Shown: positions 1 through 5,563, numbered from the stretch's first letter. The stretch: 6,911 bases of DNA from Prevotellaceae bacterium (GCA_031289995.1 JAITOI010000223.1:1-6911); one strand, 5' to 3'. Notes: a model not told the origin generated them from the letters alone. Translations and numbers: made by a program.

Positions 1-164
1 ATGAAAGGTTTAACAGAGTTGAATATGGAAACGTCTTTCAACGCTTTGAAAATACCCTTATCAAGATAGGGTTTCATATCCAAAATACCTTCTTCACCGT
101 TGTCAAACCACAAATGCAAGGTGTAATCTTGGCTTGGTTTTACATTTACAACTTCTGGATTCAT
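1..164 (-). CDS. DUF2442 domain protein, C-terminus cut by window edge
   Basis: Only the first 54 codons are inside the window; the gene continues past the left edge. Starting at the ATG at 164, the protein begins MNPEVVNVKPSQDYTLHLWF and goes on with DNGEEGILDM (21-30), KPYLDKG (31-37) and an F-x-x-L-K-D stretch (39-44). This matches the beginning of DUF2442, a small all-beta/alpha domain of about 80 residues (family recognised from memory). The biochemical role of DUF2442 is not established. The start is favoured because it lies 6 bp after the DUF4160 stop, behind the A-rich leader AAAACATC that also precedes other small genes here. It is probably translated from the DUF4160 transcript. Adjacent DUF4160 and DUF2442 genes are a recurrent arrangement in bacteria, and a toxin-antitoxin-like role is sometimes suspected; nothing in this sequence proves it. 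Confidence 0.85.
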   Translation of the reverse strand, partial: MNPEVVNVKPSQDYTLHLWFDNGEEGILDMKPYLDKGIFKALKDVSIFNSVKPF

Positions 165-170
165 GATGTT

Positions 171-440
171 TTACTTTAATGGTTCGATTCTAAAAATATT
201 GTTTTCACTTGTGGCAAGTTCCCAATCTGCCATCAGCTCTTCTTCGTGCAAAAAAATCCATGCTTTAACAAGCGCGGTTTTTTTCGGGGGTAAATCACCG
301 CCTATCAAATCGCCATCTGGAATTGAAAAAACGGCTTTAAAATTCTGATACCTCACATGGATATGCGGCAACTTATGTTGCTTGTTATCTCCATAAAACA
401 TGGAAATAATCAGTCCGTAGAACATTGAAAGTGTTGCCAT
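171..440 (-). CDS. DUF4160 domain protein
   Basis: An 89-residue protein. The N-terminus MATLSMFYGLIISMFYGD is followed by LPHIHVRYQ (24-32), then GDLPPKK (48-54), W61 and HEEELMADW (65-73). The short start with a MFYGD segment, the PHxHV motif and the closing ExLmadW helix are hallmarks of DUF4160, a family of about 80-90 residues with no assigned reaction. The frame stays open upstream to 560, but the family alignment begins at the ATG at 440, and a promoter at 467-474 lies inside the upstream extension, so the longer form is rejected. The gene is AT-rich compared with dnaG and purL, which fits an accessory or transferred origin. Its stop is 6 bp before the DUF2442 start, so the two very likely form one operon. 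Confidence 0.88.
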   Translation of the reverse strand: MATLSMFYGLIISMFYGDNKQHKLPHIHVRYQNFKAVFSIPDGDLIGGDLPPKKTALVKAWIFLHEEELMADWELATSENNIFRIEPLK

Positions 441-466
441 AAATTTTTTGCTTATAAATTCGGTTG

Positions 467-474
467 CAAAGGTA
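467..474 (-). promoter_or_regulatory. Bacteroidetes-type -7 element upstream of DUF4160
   Basis: Read on the minus strand this is TACCTTTG, a perfect match to TAnnTTTG. It lies 26 bp upstream of the DUF4160 ATG at 440, with an AT-rich leader between. No clear TTG is seen at the expected -33 spacing, so the upstream half is weak. The DUF6722-like gene has the same core, TACCTTTGCA. Expected transcription start is near 460. Confidence 0.6.
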
Positions 475-510
475 GTAAAAACTTTTGAATGTGGCATCCT
501 AAACGCGGCG

Positions 511-621
511 CTACTTTGTTGGCTTGCGACGCCAAAGGTCGCGGCGAATGTATAGGGCAACTACAGCAGCAATTATCGCTGCCAGCCCCCAAAACGAAAG
601 GAAATAGAAAAGTCCTTGCAT
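511..621 (-). CDS. 36-aa single-helix membrane peptide, copy C (distal)
   Basis: ATG at 621, TAG at 511-513. The peptide begins MQGLFYFLSFWG and has a hydrophobic core up to about residue 25 (AAIIAAVVALYI at 14-25), then the basic tail RRDLWRRKPTK (26-36). One transmembrane helix with a strongly positive C-terminus predicts the tail in the cytoplasm. By my alignment it shares 29 of 36 residues with the proximal copy (818-928) and 23 of 36 with the middle copy (662-772). The frame is preserved without indels in all three copies, which supports real translation. The leader TTAAACATC precedes the ATG. I do not recognise a named family. It is the last gene of the likely 1143-to-511 transcript; the DUF4160 promoter follows. 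Confidence 0.75.
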   Translation of the reverse strand: MQGLFYFLSFWGLAAIIAAVVALYIRRDLWRRKPTK

Positions 622-661
622 GATGTTTAATCTTTTATTTTCGTTGGCGTCCAACGCGACG

Positions 662-772
662 CTACTTCGTTTGCTTGCGGCGAAAAAGGTCGCGGTGAAT
701 GTATAGGGCGACTAAGTCGAGAAGTATCACAACCACTCCCCAAAACAGAAAAAAATAACCAAGTCCTTGCAT
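662..772 (-). CDS. 36-aa single-helix membrane peptide, copy B (middle)
   Basis: ATG at 772, TAG at 662-664. The peptide begins MQGLGYFFLFWGVVVILLDL, continues VALYIH and ends RDLFRRKQTK. It keeps the copy C layout: MQGL start, aromatic YF and FW pairs, VALYI, and a basic tail built on RDL and RRK. It is the most diverged copy, with 23 of 36 residues shared with copy C and 21 of 36 with copy A. Its oddity is Asp19 in the middle of the hydrophobic segment, where the others have Ala; a buried acid could mark a pairing or ion-linked role, or weaker constraint. Copy C begins 40 bp downstream. Function unknown. Confidence 0.75.
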   Translation of the reverse strand: MQGLGYFFLFWGVVVILLDLVALYIHRDLFRRKQTK

Positions 773-817
773 GATGTTTAAGTTTTTATTTTGGTTGGCA
801 CCCACCCTAACGCAACG

Positions 818-928
818 CTACTTCGTTGGCTTGCGGTGCCAAAGGTCGCGGTGAGTGTATAGAGCAATTGCGGCAGCAACTATCGCTGCCATCCCCCAAA
901 ACGAAAGAAAATAGAAAAGCCCTTGCAT
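818..928 (-). CDS. 36-aa single-helix membrane peptide, copy A (proximal)
   Basis: ATG at 928, TAG at 818-820, 20 bp after the stop of the DUF6722-like gene. The peptide begins MQGLFYFLSFWGMAAIVAAA, continues IALYT and ends HRDLWHRKPTK. Residues about 4-25 form one hydrophobic helix and the tail is basic, so a small inner-membrane peptide with a cytoplasmic C-terminus is predicted. Compared with copy C several differences are synonymous (for example GGG/GGA at codon 3, TTT/TTC at codon 7), as expected for a translated gene. No Shine-Dalgarno site is seen; the leader is A-rich, as is usual in Bacteroidota. It is probably co-transcribed with the two-helix protein upstream. No known family recognised. 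Confidence 0.75.
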   Translation of the reverse strand: MQGLFYFLSFWGMAAIVAAAIALYTHRDLWHRKPTK

Positions 929-948
929 GATTTTTAAGTTTTTATTTG

Positions 949-1143
949 TTATATTTTTTTTTGTAGCCAGTAAAACAAAAATCCAGCGCCTACGAAAGCT
1001 GCTGTAACGATAGTCCCAACAATGTACAGAAACGTAACATCTGTACCCTCGCGGTTGACCATAATAGCACCAAGCACCACGCCACCAAACGTGTACTTGG
1101 CCAAGTCAACGAGCAAATCTCCGATTTTTTCGAGGAGGTTCAT
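949..1143 (-). CDS. small two-helix membrane protein, DUF6722-like
   Basis: A 64-residue protein starting MNLLEKIGDLLVDLAKYTFG. A short amphipathic N-terminus leads into a hydrophobic segment at about 17-29 (YTFGGVVLGAIMV). A polar turn NREGTD (30-35) follows, then a second hydrophobic segment at about 37-60, ending in QKKI. The GGVVLGAIM segment following a DLAK helix resembles the Bacteroidetes family DUF6722 as I remember it; that assignment is moderate and the function is unknown. The frame is open up to 1176, but the ATG at 1143 is preferred because the promoter core at 1162-1169 would lie inside the longer version. The gene is first in a probable transcript with the three 36-aa peptide genes. 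The DUF6722 name would need a profile search to confirm. Confidence 0.82.
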   Translation of the reverse strand: MNLLEKIGDLLVDLAKYTFGGVVLGAIMVNREGTDVTFLYIVGTIVTAAFVGAGFLFYWLQKKI

Positions 1144-1161
1144 AGCATAAAAATTTTGCTG

Positions 1162-1190
1162 CAAAGGTAATAACATTTTTCAACATCCAA
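1162..1190 (-). promoter_or_regulatory. Bacteroidetes-type promoter for the small membrane protein cluster
   Basis: On the minus strand the -7 element is TACCTTTG (1169 to 1162), and TTG at 1190-1188 lies 18 bp upstream as the -33 element. Both the sequence and the spacing fit the Bacteroidetes sigma-ABfr (RpoD) consensus. The ATG at 1143 is 18 bp beyond the -7 element, so the leader is very short. This supports the ATG at 1143 and transcription separate from dnaG. Confidence 0.72.
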
Positions 1191-1221
1191 TAACAATTCA
1201 ACAACAAAGCCCGCTCAAGCC

Positions 1222-3192
1222 CTACGACACCGGCCTATCCAGCACCTTCGACAGCTGGCGCTTGAGCTCGTTAAGCTCACGAATTTTTTCGACCATTCCG
1301 GTTGCCTCGTCTGCCTTGTTGGTGGCGCTGGCCAGCTCGGTGCGGTATTTTTGGATGGCCAAAATTATCAGCTTTTGCTTGAACGAGGCGATGGATTTTG
1401 GGATGCCTTTTTTCAAATAATCTTCGTGCGAAACGGCGGTATCGCTCCTATTCCAAATTTTGCTAAGCGTGTAGCGGTCGGCGATGACGTCGCTTGCCAG
1501 CTTGCTGATTTCTGTGCTGGGGTGGTGGGTAAAATGCGCCTCGCTCACCAGCTCGTTGGCCTCGATGAGGCGCTGGTATTCCTCGAAAATTTGGCGGTAC
1601 TCGAGGTTCTGAAAGTTCAGCTCTTCGTTCACAATTTCGCTGATGATAAAGCGGTCTACACGGCTGTCGTAAAAAGATTCGGTGCCGTGCTTGAGCAAAA
1701 AATAAATCAGCTCGCGCTCCTGCTCGCGGCAAAACACATTCTTCACAAACGCAGGAATGGCGGGCGTTTGCAGCACATCGGCCGAAAGCTGCGAGGTGGC
1801 GTTGGGGTCGCCGTCGCGCGCCAGGGCAGCCTCGTAGTCGCTGTGGTGCTGGGCTGCGGCACCGCTCTCCTTGCTGCGTTTGTCGCGCTGACGGAGCACG
1901 GCGTTGCGCACCTCGTTCGCCAGCAGCGGCTCGTCCACATCGAGTAGCCGCGCGGCCTCGCGCACAAACAGGCTGCGCTTCATCGCGTCGGGAATGGCGG
2001 CAATGCTGCGCACCATATCGCCCACAGCTTCGGCCTTGCGGAGAGGGTCGCTGCTGGCGTCGGCGAGCAGAATTTTGGCCTTGAACGAGATGAAATTTTC
2101 CTCGTGCGCAGCAATAAAATCGGACAGCTCGGTGGCGCTGTGGCTACGCGCAAACGAGTCGGGGTCTTCGCCGTCGGGCAGCAGCAGGGTTTTGACGTTC
2201 ATGCCCTCCTCGAGCAGCATGTCGATGCCGCGCATCGAAGCTTTGATGCCCGCTGCGTCGCCGTCGTAGAGCACGGTGATGTTGGGCGTGAAGCGGCGGA
2301 TGAGGTGAATTTGCTCGGTGGTGAGCGAGGTGCCGCCCGAGGCCACTACGTTTTCGATGCCCGCCTGGTGCATCGAAATCACGTCGGTTTGCCCCTCCAC
2401 GAGGTAGCATTTGTCGAGGTTGGCGATGGCTTTTTTGGCAAAAAAAATACCGTACAGCGTCTTGCCCTTCGTGTAGATGACGCTTTCGGGCGAGTTGACG
2501 TACTTGGCAACGGTCTTGTCGGTTTTGAGCGTTCGCCCCGCGAAGCCAATCACGCGGCCGCTCAGGTTGTGGATGGGGAAGATGACGCGCCCGCGAAAAC
2601 GGTCGAGCAGGTTGCCGTTTTTGCCTTCGGTGGAGAGGCCTGTGGTGAGCAGAAACTCTTTCCGGTAGCCCTCCCGCAGGGCGACATCGGAGAAGGCCGT
2701 CCAGCGGTCGAGGCAGTAGCCAAGCTGAAATTTTTCGATGGTTTTGGTCAAAAATCCGCGCTCGGCAAAGTAGGTGAGGCCAATGGTTTTGCCGTCGGTG
2801 TGGTTGTGCAACGTTTTGGCAAAGTAGGCTTGCGCGTAGGCGTTCACGAGCATCATGCTTTCGCGCGCGTCGTTGTCGCGCTTCTCATCCGGCGTCAGCT
2901 CTCGCTCTTCGATCTCGATGTGGTACTTTTTTCCCACAATTTTGAGCGCCTCCACGTAGCTTACTTTTTCGTGCTCCATCACGAAGATGACGGCGTTGCC
3001 ACCCTTGCCGCAGCCGAAACATTTGAAGATGCCGCGCGAGGGCGACACGGAAAACGACGGCGTGCGCTCGTCGTGAAACGGGCAACAGGCCACGTAATTT
3101 GCGCCGCGCCGCTTGAGCGCCACGTAGTCGCTCACCACCTCGTCGATGCGGGCAGCGTCCATAATTTTATCGATGGTGGCTTGGCTAATCAT
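1222..3192 (-). CDS. dnaG: DNA primase
   Basis: A 656-residue protein of normal length for bacterial DnaG, which makes RNA primers at the replication fork and works with the replicative helicase DnaB. The N-terminal CHC2 zinc ribbon is complete: C37, H40, C58 and C61 within CPFHDERTPSFSV and FKCFGCGKGGN. The RNA-polymerase core follows, with RFRGRVIFPI (198-207) and GRVIGFAGR (212-220). The TOPRIM catalytic part has VEGQTD (265-270, catalytic Glu266), SGGTSL (285-290) and YDGDAAG (309-315, metal-binding Asp310/Asp312), then PDGEDPDSF (339-347). Residues from about 480 to the end are helical and less conserved, as expected for the helicase-binding domain. The start ATG at 3192 gives the usual MISQATIDKI N-terminus. 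It lies 30 bp downstream of the purL stop, so the two are probably co-transcribed. No clear terminator follows. Confidence 0.97.
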   Translation of the reverse strand: MISQATIDKIMDAARIDEVVSDYVALKRRGANYVACCPFHDERTPSFSVSPSRGIFKCFGCGKGGNAVIFVMEHEKVSYVEALKIVGKKYHIEIEERELTPDEKRDNDARESMMLVNAYAQAYFAKTLHNHTDGKTIGLTYFAERGFLTKTIEKFQLGYCLDRWTAFSDVALREGYRKEFLLTTGLSTEGKNGNLLDRFRGRVIFPIHNLSGRVIGFAGRTLKTDKTVAKYVNSPESVIYTKGKTLYGIFFAKKAIANLDKCYLVEGQTDVISMHQAGIENVVASGGTSLTTEQIHLIRRFTPNITVLYDGDAAGIKASMRGIDMLLEEGMNVKTLLLPDGEDPDSFARSHSATELSDFIAAHEENFISFKAKILLADASSDPLRKAEAVGDMVRSIAAIPDAMKRSLFVREAARLLDVDEPLLANEVRNAVLRQRDKRSKESGAAAQHHSDYEAALARDGDPNATSQLSADVLQTPAIPAFVKNVFCREQERELIYFLLKHGTESFYDSRVDRFIISEIVNEELNFQNLEYRQIFEEYQRLIEANELVSEAHFTHHPSTEISKLASDVIADRYTLSKIWNRSDTAVSHEDYLKKGIPKSIASFKQKLIILAIQKYRTELASATNKADEATGMVEKIRELNELKRQLSKVLDRPVS

Positions 3193-3222
3193 GGCTGAAT
3201 TGTTGGCAACAGATGCACTGCT

Positions 3223-5193
3223 CTACCCCTTACCATTGCTCGCCTCCACCCACTTTCGCGCGTTCACAAACATCTCGAACCAGGGCGTTACATCGTCGTG
3301 GCGGTTGAGGTCGGGGATGGTGGGACAGGTCCACGGATGTATGGCACGTTCGGGATGCGGCATCATGGCGAGGTGTCGTCCGTCGGGCGAGCTAATGCCC
3401 GCCACGCCTTGCGGCGAGCCGTTGGGGTTGGCGGGATAGGCGTTGTAGGCGTAGCGCAGCGCTACGTTGTAGTGGTCTGCGCCCAGCGGCAGGTCGAACT
3501 TGCCCTCGCCGTGCGCCACCCAAATACCCAGCGTGGCGCCGGCCAGCGAGCCAAGCCATGCCGAGCTGCTGTGCGCCACCTCGACGCTCACAAATCCGCT
3601 CTCGAACTTGTGCGAATCGTTGTGCAGCATACGCGGCTGCTGCGCGTCGTGCGGCGTGAGCAGGCCCAGCTCCACCATCAGCTGGCAGCCGTTGCAGATG
3701 CCCAGGCTGAGCACGTCGGGGCGAGCGTAGAAGCGGTCGAGCGCGAGCTTGGCACGCTCGTTGAAGAGCAGGGCACCCGCCCACCCTTTGGCGGATCCGA
3801 GCACGTCGGAGTTGGAGAAGCCGCCCACAAACACGAGCACGCTCACATCGTCCAAAGTTTCGCGCCCAGCGATGAGGTCGGTGGTGTGCACGTCGCGCAC
3901 ATCGAAGCCTGCCAGGTGCAGCGCCCATGCCGTTTCGCGCTCGCACTGCGAACCCTTTTCGCGCACCACCGCAGCGCGTATTCCGGAGCGCAACGTGCGG
4001 CTTGGCACAACGCCGTAGTCCGAAAATTTTCCGCCGAAATGCTGGGGATATTTCCACCGCACAGGCTGCTGCTTGTAGCTCGCGAATCGCTCTGCTGCTT
4101 TGGCCTCGCCGCTTTGCCGACGGTCGAGCAGGTAGGAGGATTGGTACCACACATCGCGCAGCTGGTCGATGTCAAACTTGTACTTTTTTCCGCCGTGGTA
4201 GAGGCGCAAAAGGCGCGTGGGTATTGGCGTTCCGATGGACAAGGCCTCCACGCCAAAGCGGTGCAAAACCTCCTTGGCACGCGCCTCGTTGGCTACCTGC
4301 ACCACCACCGCCGGATTTTCGGCAAACAAGGCTGGCTCTAAGTCTCCGAGCGATGAGAGGTCTGCTTCGAGGCCTCCCTCAACGTTGGCAAAATTCATTT
4401 CGAGCAGCGTGGTGATGAGTCCGCCTGCGCTCACGTCGTGCCCCGATAGCGCCAAGCCCTCATCCAGCAAGGCCTGCACGGCGGCAAACGAGCGAGCAAA
4501 ATATTCGGCATCGACCACGTCGGGCGCATCGCCGCCTACGCTACCGCAGGCCTGCTCCGCGCTGCTACCGCCCAGCAGCAGCGGGCTGCGGCTCATGTTG
4601 AGGTAGAGCAGCACGCTGCCCTCAACGGGTTTGAGCACGGGGCTGATGGCCTTGCGCAGGTTGCTCACCTCGCCAACCGCTGATATAATCACGGTTCCGG
4701 GCGCATACACTTGGGTGCCGTCGGGATATTTTTGCGTCATCGAAAGCGAGTCTTTGCCGGTTGGGATGTTGAGGCCGAGCGCCAGCGCAAAGTCGCTCGC
4801 GGCTTGCACAGCGCGGTATAGGCGGGCATCCTCGCCTTCGTTTTTGCAGGGCCACATCCAGTTGGCGCTGAGCGAAACGCCGCGCAGCCCGCCCTCGATG
4901 GGCGCCCACACTAAGTTGGTGAGCGCTTCGGCAATGGCGAGCCGCGAGCCGGCCTCGGCGCTGATGAGCGCCACGGCGGGCGCGTGGCCAATGGCGGTGG
5001 CAATGCCGCGAGCGCCGCAGTAGTCGAGCGCCATAATGCCAAGGTTGTTGAGCGGCAGCTGCAGCTCGCCCGCGCACTGCTGCATGGCCACGCGGCCGGT
5101 TACCGAGCGGTCAACCTTGTTGGTGAGCCAGTCTTTGCAGGCCACCGCTTCGAGCGACAGCACCTGCCGCAGCACGTCAAACACGTTATTCAT
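3223..5193 (-). CDS. purL: phosphoribosylformylglycinamidine synthase, C-terminal half only
   Basis: 656 codons from the ATG at 5193; a TTG at 5205 in the same frame is less likely. FGAM synthase makes FGAM from FGAR, glutamine and ATP in purine synthesis. The large single-chain enzyme normally has about 1,200-1,300 residues. Here the protein begins MNNVFDVLRQVLSLEAVACK, which in full-length homologs lies near the middle. The second AIRS-related half is present: NKVDRSVTG (25-33), SANWMW (109-114), GKDSLSM (146-152) and SGHDVSAGG (250-258). So is the glutamine amidotransferase: GICNGCQ with nucleophile Cys500, and MPHPERA with His613 and Glu615. The PurS-like domain, linker and first AIRS pair are absent. 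In the large PurL structure that missing part carries much of the FGAM-forming ATP site, so the protein alone should not be a complete enzyme. There is no internal stop or frameshift. It may need an N-terminal half encoded elsewhere, or be a recent deletion remnant. Confidence 0.93.
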   Translation of the reverse strand: MNNVFDVLRQVLSLEAVACKDWLTNKVDRSVTGRVAMQQCAGELQLPLNNLGIMALDYCGARGIATAIGHAPAVALISAEAGSRLAIAEALTNLVWAPIEGGLRGVSLSANWMWPCKNEGEDARLYRAVQAASDFALALGLNIPTGKDSLSMTQKYPDGTQVYAPGTVIISAVGEVSNLRKAISPVLKPVEGSVLLYLNMSRSPLLLGGSSAEQACGSVGGDAPDVVDAEYFARSFAAVQALLDEGLALSGHDVSAGGLITTLLEMNFANVEGGLEADLSSLGDLEPALFAENPAVVVQVANEARAKEVLHRFGVEALSIGTPIPTRLLRLYHGGKKYKFDIDQLRDVWYQSSYLLDRRQSGEAKAAERFASYKQQPVRWKYPQHFGGKFSDYGVVPSRTLRSGIRAAVVREKGSQCERETAWALHLAGFDVRDVHTTDLIAGRETLDDVSVLVFVGGFSNSDVLGSAKGWAGALLFNERAKLALDRFYARPDVLSLGICNGCQLMVELGLLTPHDAQQPRMLHNDSHKFESGFVSVEVAHSSSAWLGSLAGATLGIWVAHGEGKFDLPLGADHYNVALRYAYNAYPANPNGSPQGVAGISSPDGRHLAMMPHPERAIHPWTCPTIPDLNRHDDVTPWFEMFVNARKWVEASNGKG

Positions 5194-5197
5194 CGCA

Positions 5198-5209
5198 GAT
5201 TTCAAATTT
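5198..5209 (+). repeat. left arm of a 12-bp inverted repeat
   Basis: The sequence GATTTCAAATTT ends 4 bp from the purL ATG (5193). Its exact reverse complement lies at 5564-5575, directly before the symporter ATG. The two arms enclose 354 bp that hold the promoters and palindromes. The match is exact over 12 bp and does not extend in either direction. It is AT-rich, so chance or a shared leader preference remains possible. Confidence 0.7.
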
Positions 5210-5219
5210 GAGTGAGGCG

Positions 5220-5245
5220 CGAAGTTAGGTAATTTTGGGCGAAAC
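5220..5245 (-). promoter_or_regulatory. possible promoter for purL-dnaG
   Basis: On the minus strand TAACTTCG (5227 to 5220) matches TAnnTTTG with one mismatch. About 18 bp upstream lies GTTTCG (5245 to 5240), a weak -33 candidate. It would give a leader of roughly 20 nt before the purL ATG at 5193. A second one-mismatch core, TATTTTCG, lies at 5254 to 5247. Neither is a strong match, so the site is tentative. Confidence 0.4.
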
Positions 5246-5298
5246 GCGAAAATATCTTACGCGGTTGCTCATCGGTAACACCACCTCATAAAAAAGCA

Positions 5299-5327
5299 TT
5301 TGCACATCAAAAAAAACACTATCTTTG
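5299..5327 (+). promoter_or_regulatory. strong Bacteroidetes-type promoter reading rightward
   Basis: TTTG at 5299-5302 and a perfect TATCTTTG at 5320-5327 are separated by 17 bp, a good match to the Bacteroidetes consensus in both elements. Transcription would begin near 5333. It lies about 45 bp before the ATG at 5373 and 250 bp before the symporter start at 5578. No comparable core occurs closer to the symporter, so this is its likeliest promoter. Confidence 0.72.
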
Positions 5328-5372
5328 CACCCAATTCTCAACCCATAAACCTCAGGTCAATAAAAAAACATC

Positions 5373-5510
5373 ATGCCTGTGAACCCATATACAGCCTCAC
5401 TTTTAGCAAAGCAGCACTTTATGTTCCTGACCGAAAACGGTGCCGCGCGTAGCGATGCGGCCATGCCGCGTTGCTACAACCCGCCCACAGCTGCTCCACA
5501 ACGACCGTAG
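5373..5510 (+). CDS. 45-codon ORF of doubtful status, possible gene remnant
   Basis: The frame starts at ATG 5373 and ends at TAG 5508-5510. It begins MPVNPYTASLLAKQHFMFLT; the second half is rich in Ala, Pro and Arg. In its favour are a strong promoter 45 bp upstream and the start context AAAACATC, the same leader seen before the small genes on the left. Against it, the second half (from about codon 26) runs through a palindrome at 5449-5477, and the stop codon lies inside a second palindrome. No family, signal or membrane segment is recognised. It may be a leader peptide, a real small protein, or the first codons of a gene interrupted by palindromic elements. Confidence 0.3.
   Translation: MPVNPYTASLLAKQHFMFLTENGAARSDAAMPRCYNPPTAAPQRP
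5449..5477. repeat. nested palindrome, diverged relative of the 5506-5535 element
   Basis: Outer arms GTAGC and GCTAC (5449-5453, 5473-5477) and inner arms GCGGC and GCCGC (5457-5461, 5465-5469) are perfect complements, with a 3-nt loop CAT and one imperfect 3-bp step between the stems. The overall GTAG..GCGG..GC..CTAC pattern parallels the neighbouring element at 5506-5535, suggesting two members of one repeat family. It would form a stable hairpin in the transcript. Confidence 0.65.
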
Positions 5511-5535
5511 AGACGCGGGATGCTGCGTCTCTACG
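5506..5535. repeat. perfect 11-bp palindrome (REP/MITE-like GTAGAGACGC element)
   Basis: Arms CGTAGAGACGC (5506-5516) and GCGTCTCTACG (5525-5535) are exact reverse complements around an 8-nt loop. From memory, palindromes built on GTAGAGACG occur as interspersed repeats in many Bacteroidota and cyanobacteria; a genome search would show copy number. In RNA it forms a GC-rich hairpin followed by CCTTTATT, a poor T-tract, so it is at best a weak or partial terminator ahead of the symporter. Confidence 0.8.
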
Positions 5536-5563
5536 CCTTTATTCGCCTCGCACCACCTCCTAA

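Larger units (their letters stand above)
491..946 (-). repeat. three tandem copies of a ~150-bp gene-sized repeat
   Basis: Three head-to-tail copies, with start-to-start distances of 156 and 151 bp. Each copy contains an A-rich leader (close to AATAAAAACTTAAACATC just before the ATG), a 37-codon reading frame and a short tail after the stop that reads TAGCG, then GCGTT, then a GG..TGCCA-like segment. The similarity therefore extends beyond the coding part, which fits tandem duplication of a whole cistron. The reading frames are all exactly 111 bp while the spacers differ in length (40 and 45 bp). The copy nearest the promoter and the copy farthest from it resemble each other most; the middle one is the most diverged. 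Confidence 0.9.

Noticed and set aside
441..560. N-terminal extension of the DUF4160 frame
   Set aside because: The family begins at the ATG at 440, the promoter core 467-474 lies inside the extension, and the extension overlaps the last 36-aa peptide gene in another frame.
491..946. CRISPR array or non-coding satellite reading of the three ~150-bp repeats
   Set aside because: The units are too long and too few for CRISPR, and the conserved 37-codon frames with synonymous differences explain them better as duplicated genes.
1144..1176. Longer start for the DUF6722-like gene
   Set aside because: The extra 11 codons include the -7 promoter element at 1162-1169; the ATG at 1143 is the better start.
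1170..1221. Rho-independent terminator after dnaG
   Set aside because: I looked for a GC-rich stem followed by a T-run on the minus strand and found no convincing inverted repeat, so none is annotated.
2104..3198. 364-codon plus-strand frame opposite dnaG
   Set aside because: It is antisense to a complete primase with all motifs in place; long shadow frames are common opposite GC-rich genes, and the product has no recognisable domain.
3298..4341. 347-codon plus-strand frame opposite purL
   Set aside because: It lies antisense to the conserved amidotransferase and AIRS parts of PurL, has low-complexity His/Ala/Arg composition and no motif; a codon-bias shadow.
5194..5205. TTG start at 5205 for purL
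   Set aside because: It overlaps the inverted-repeat arm and adds only four residues; the ATG at 5193 is the simpler start. Neither choice restores the missing half.
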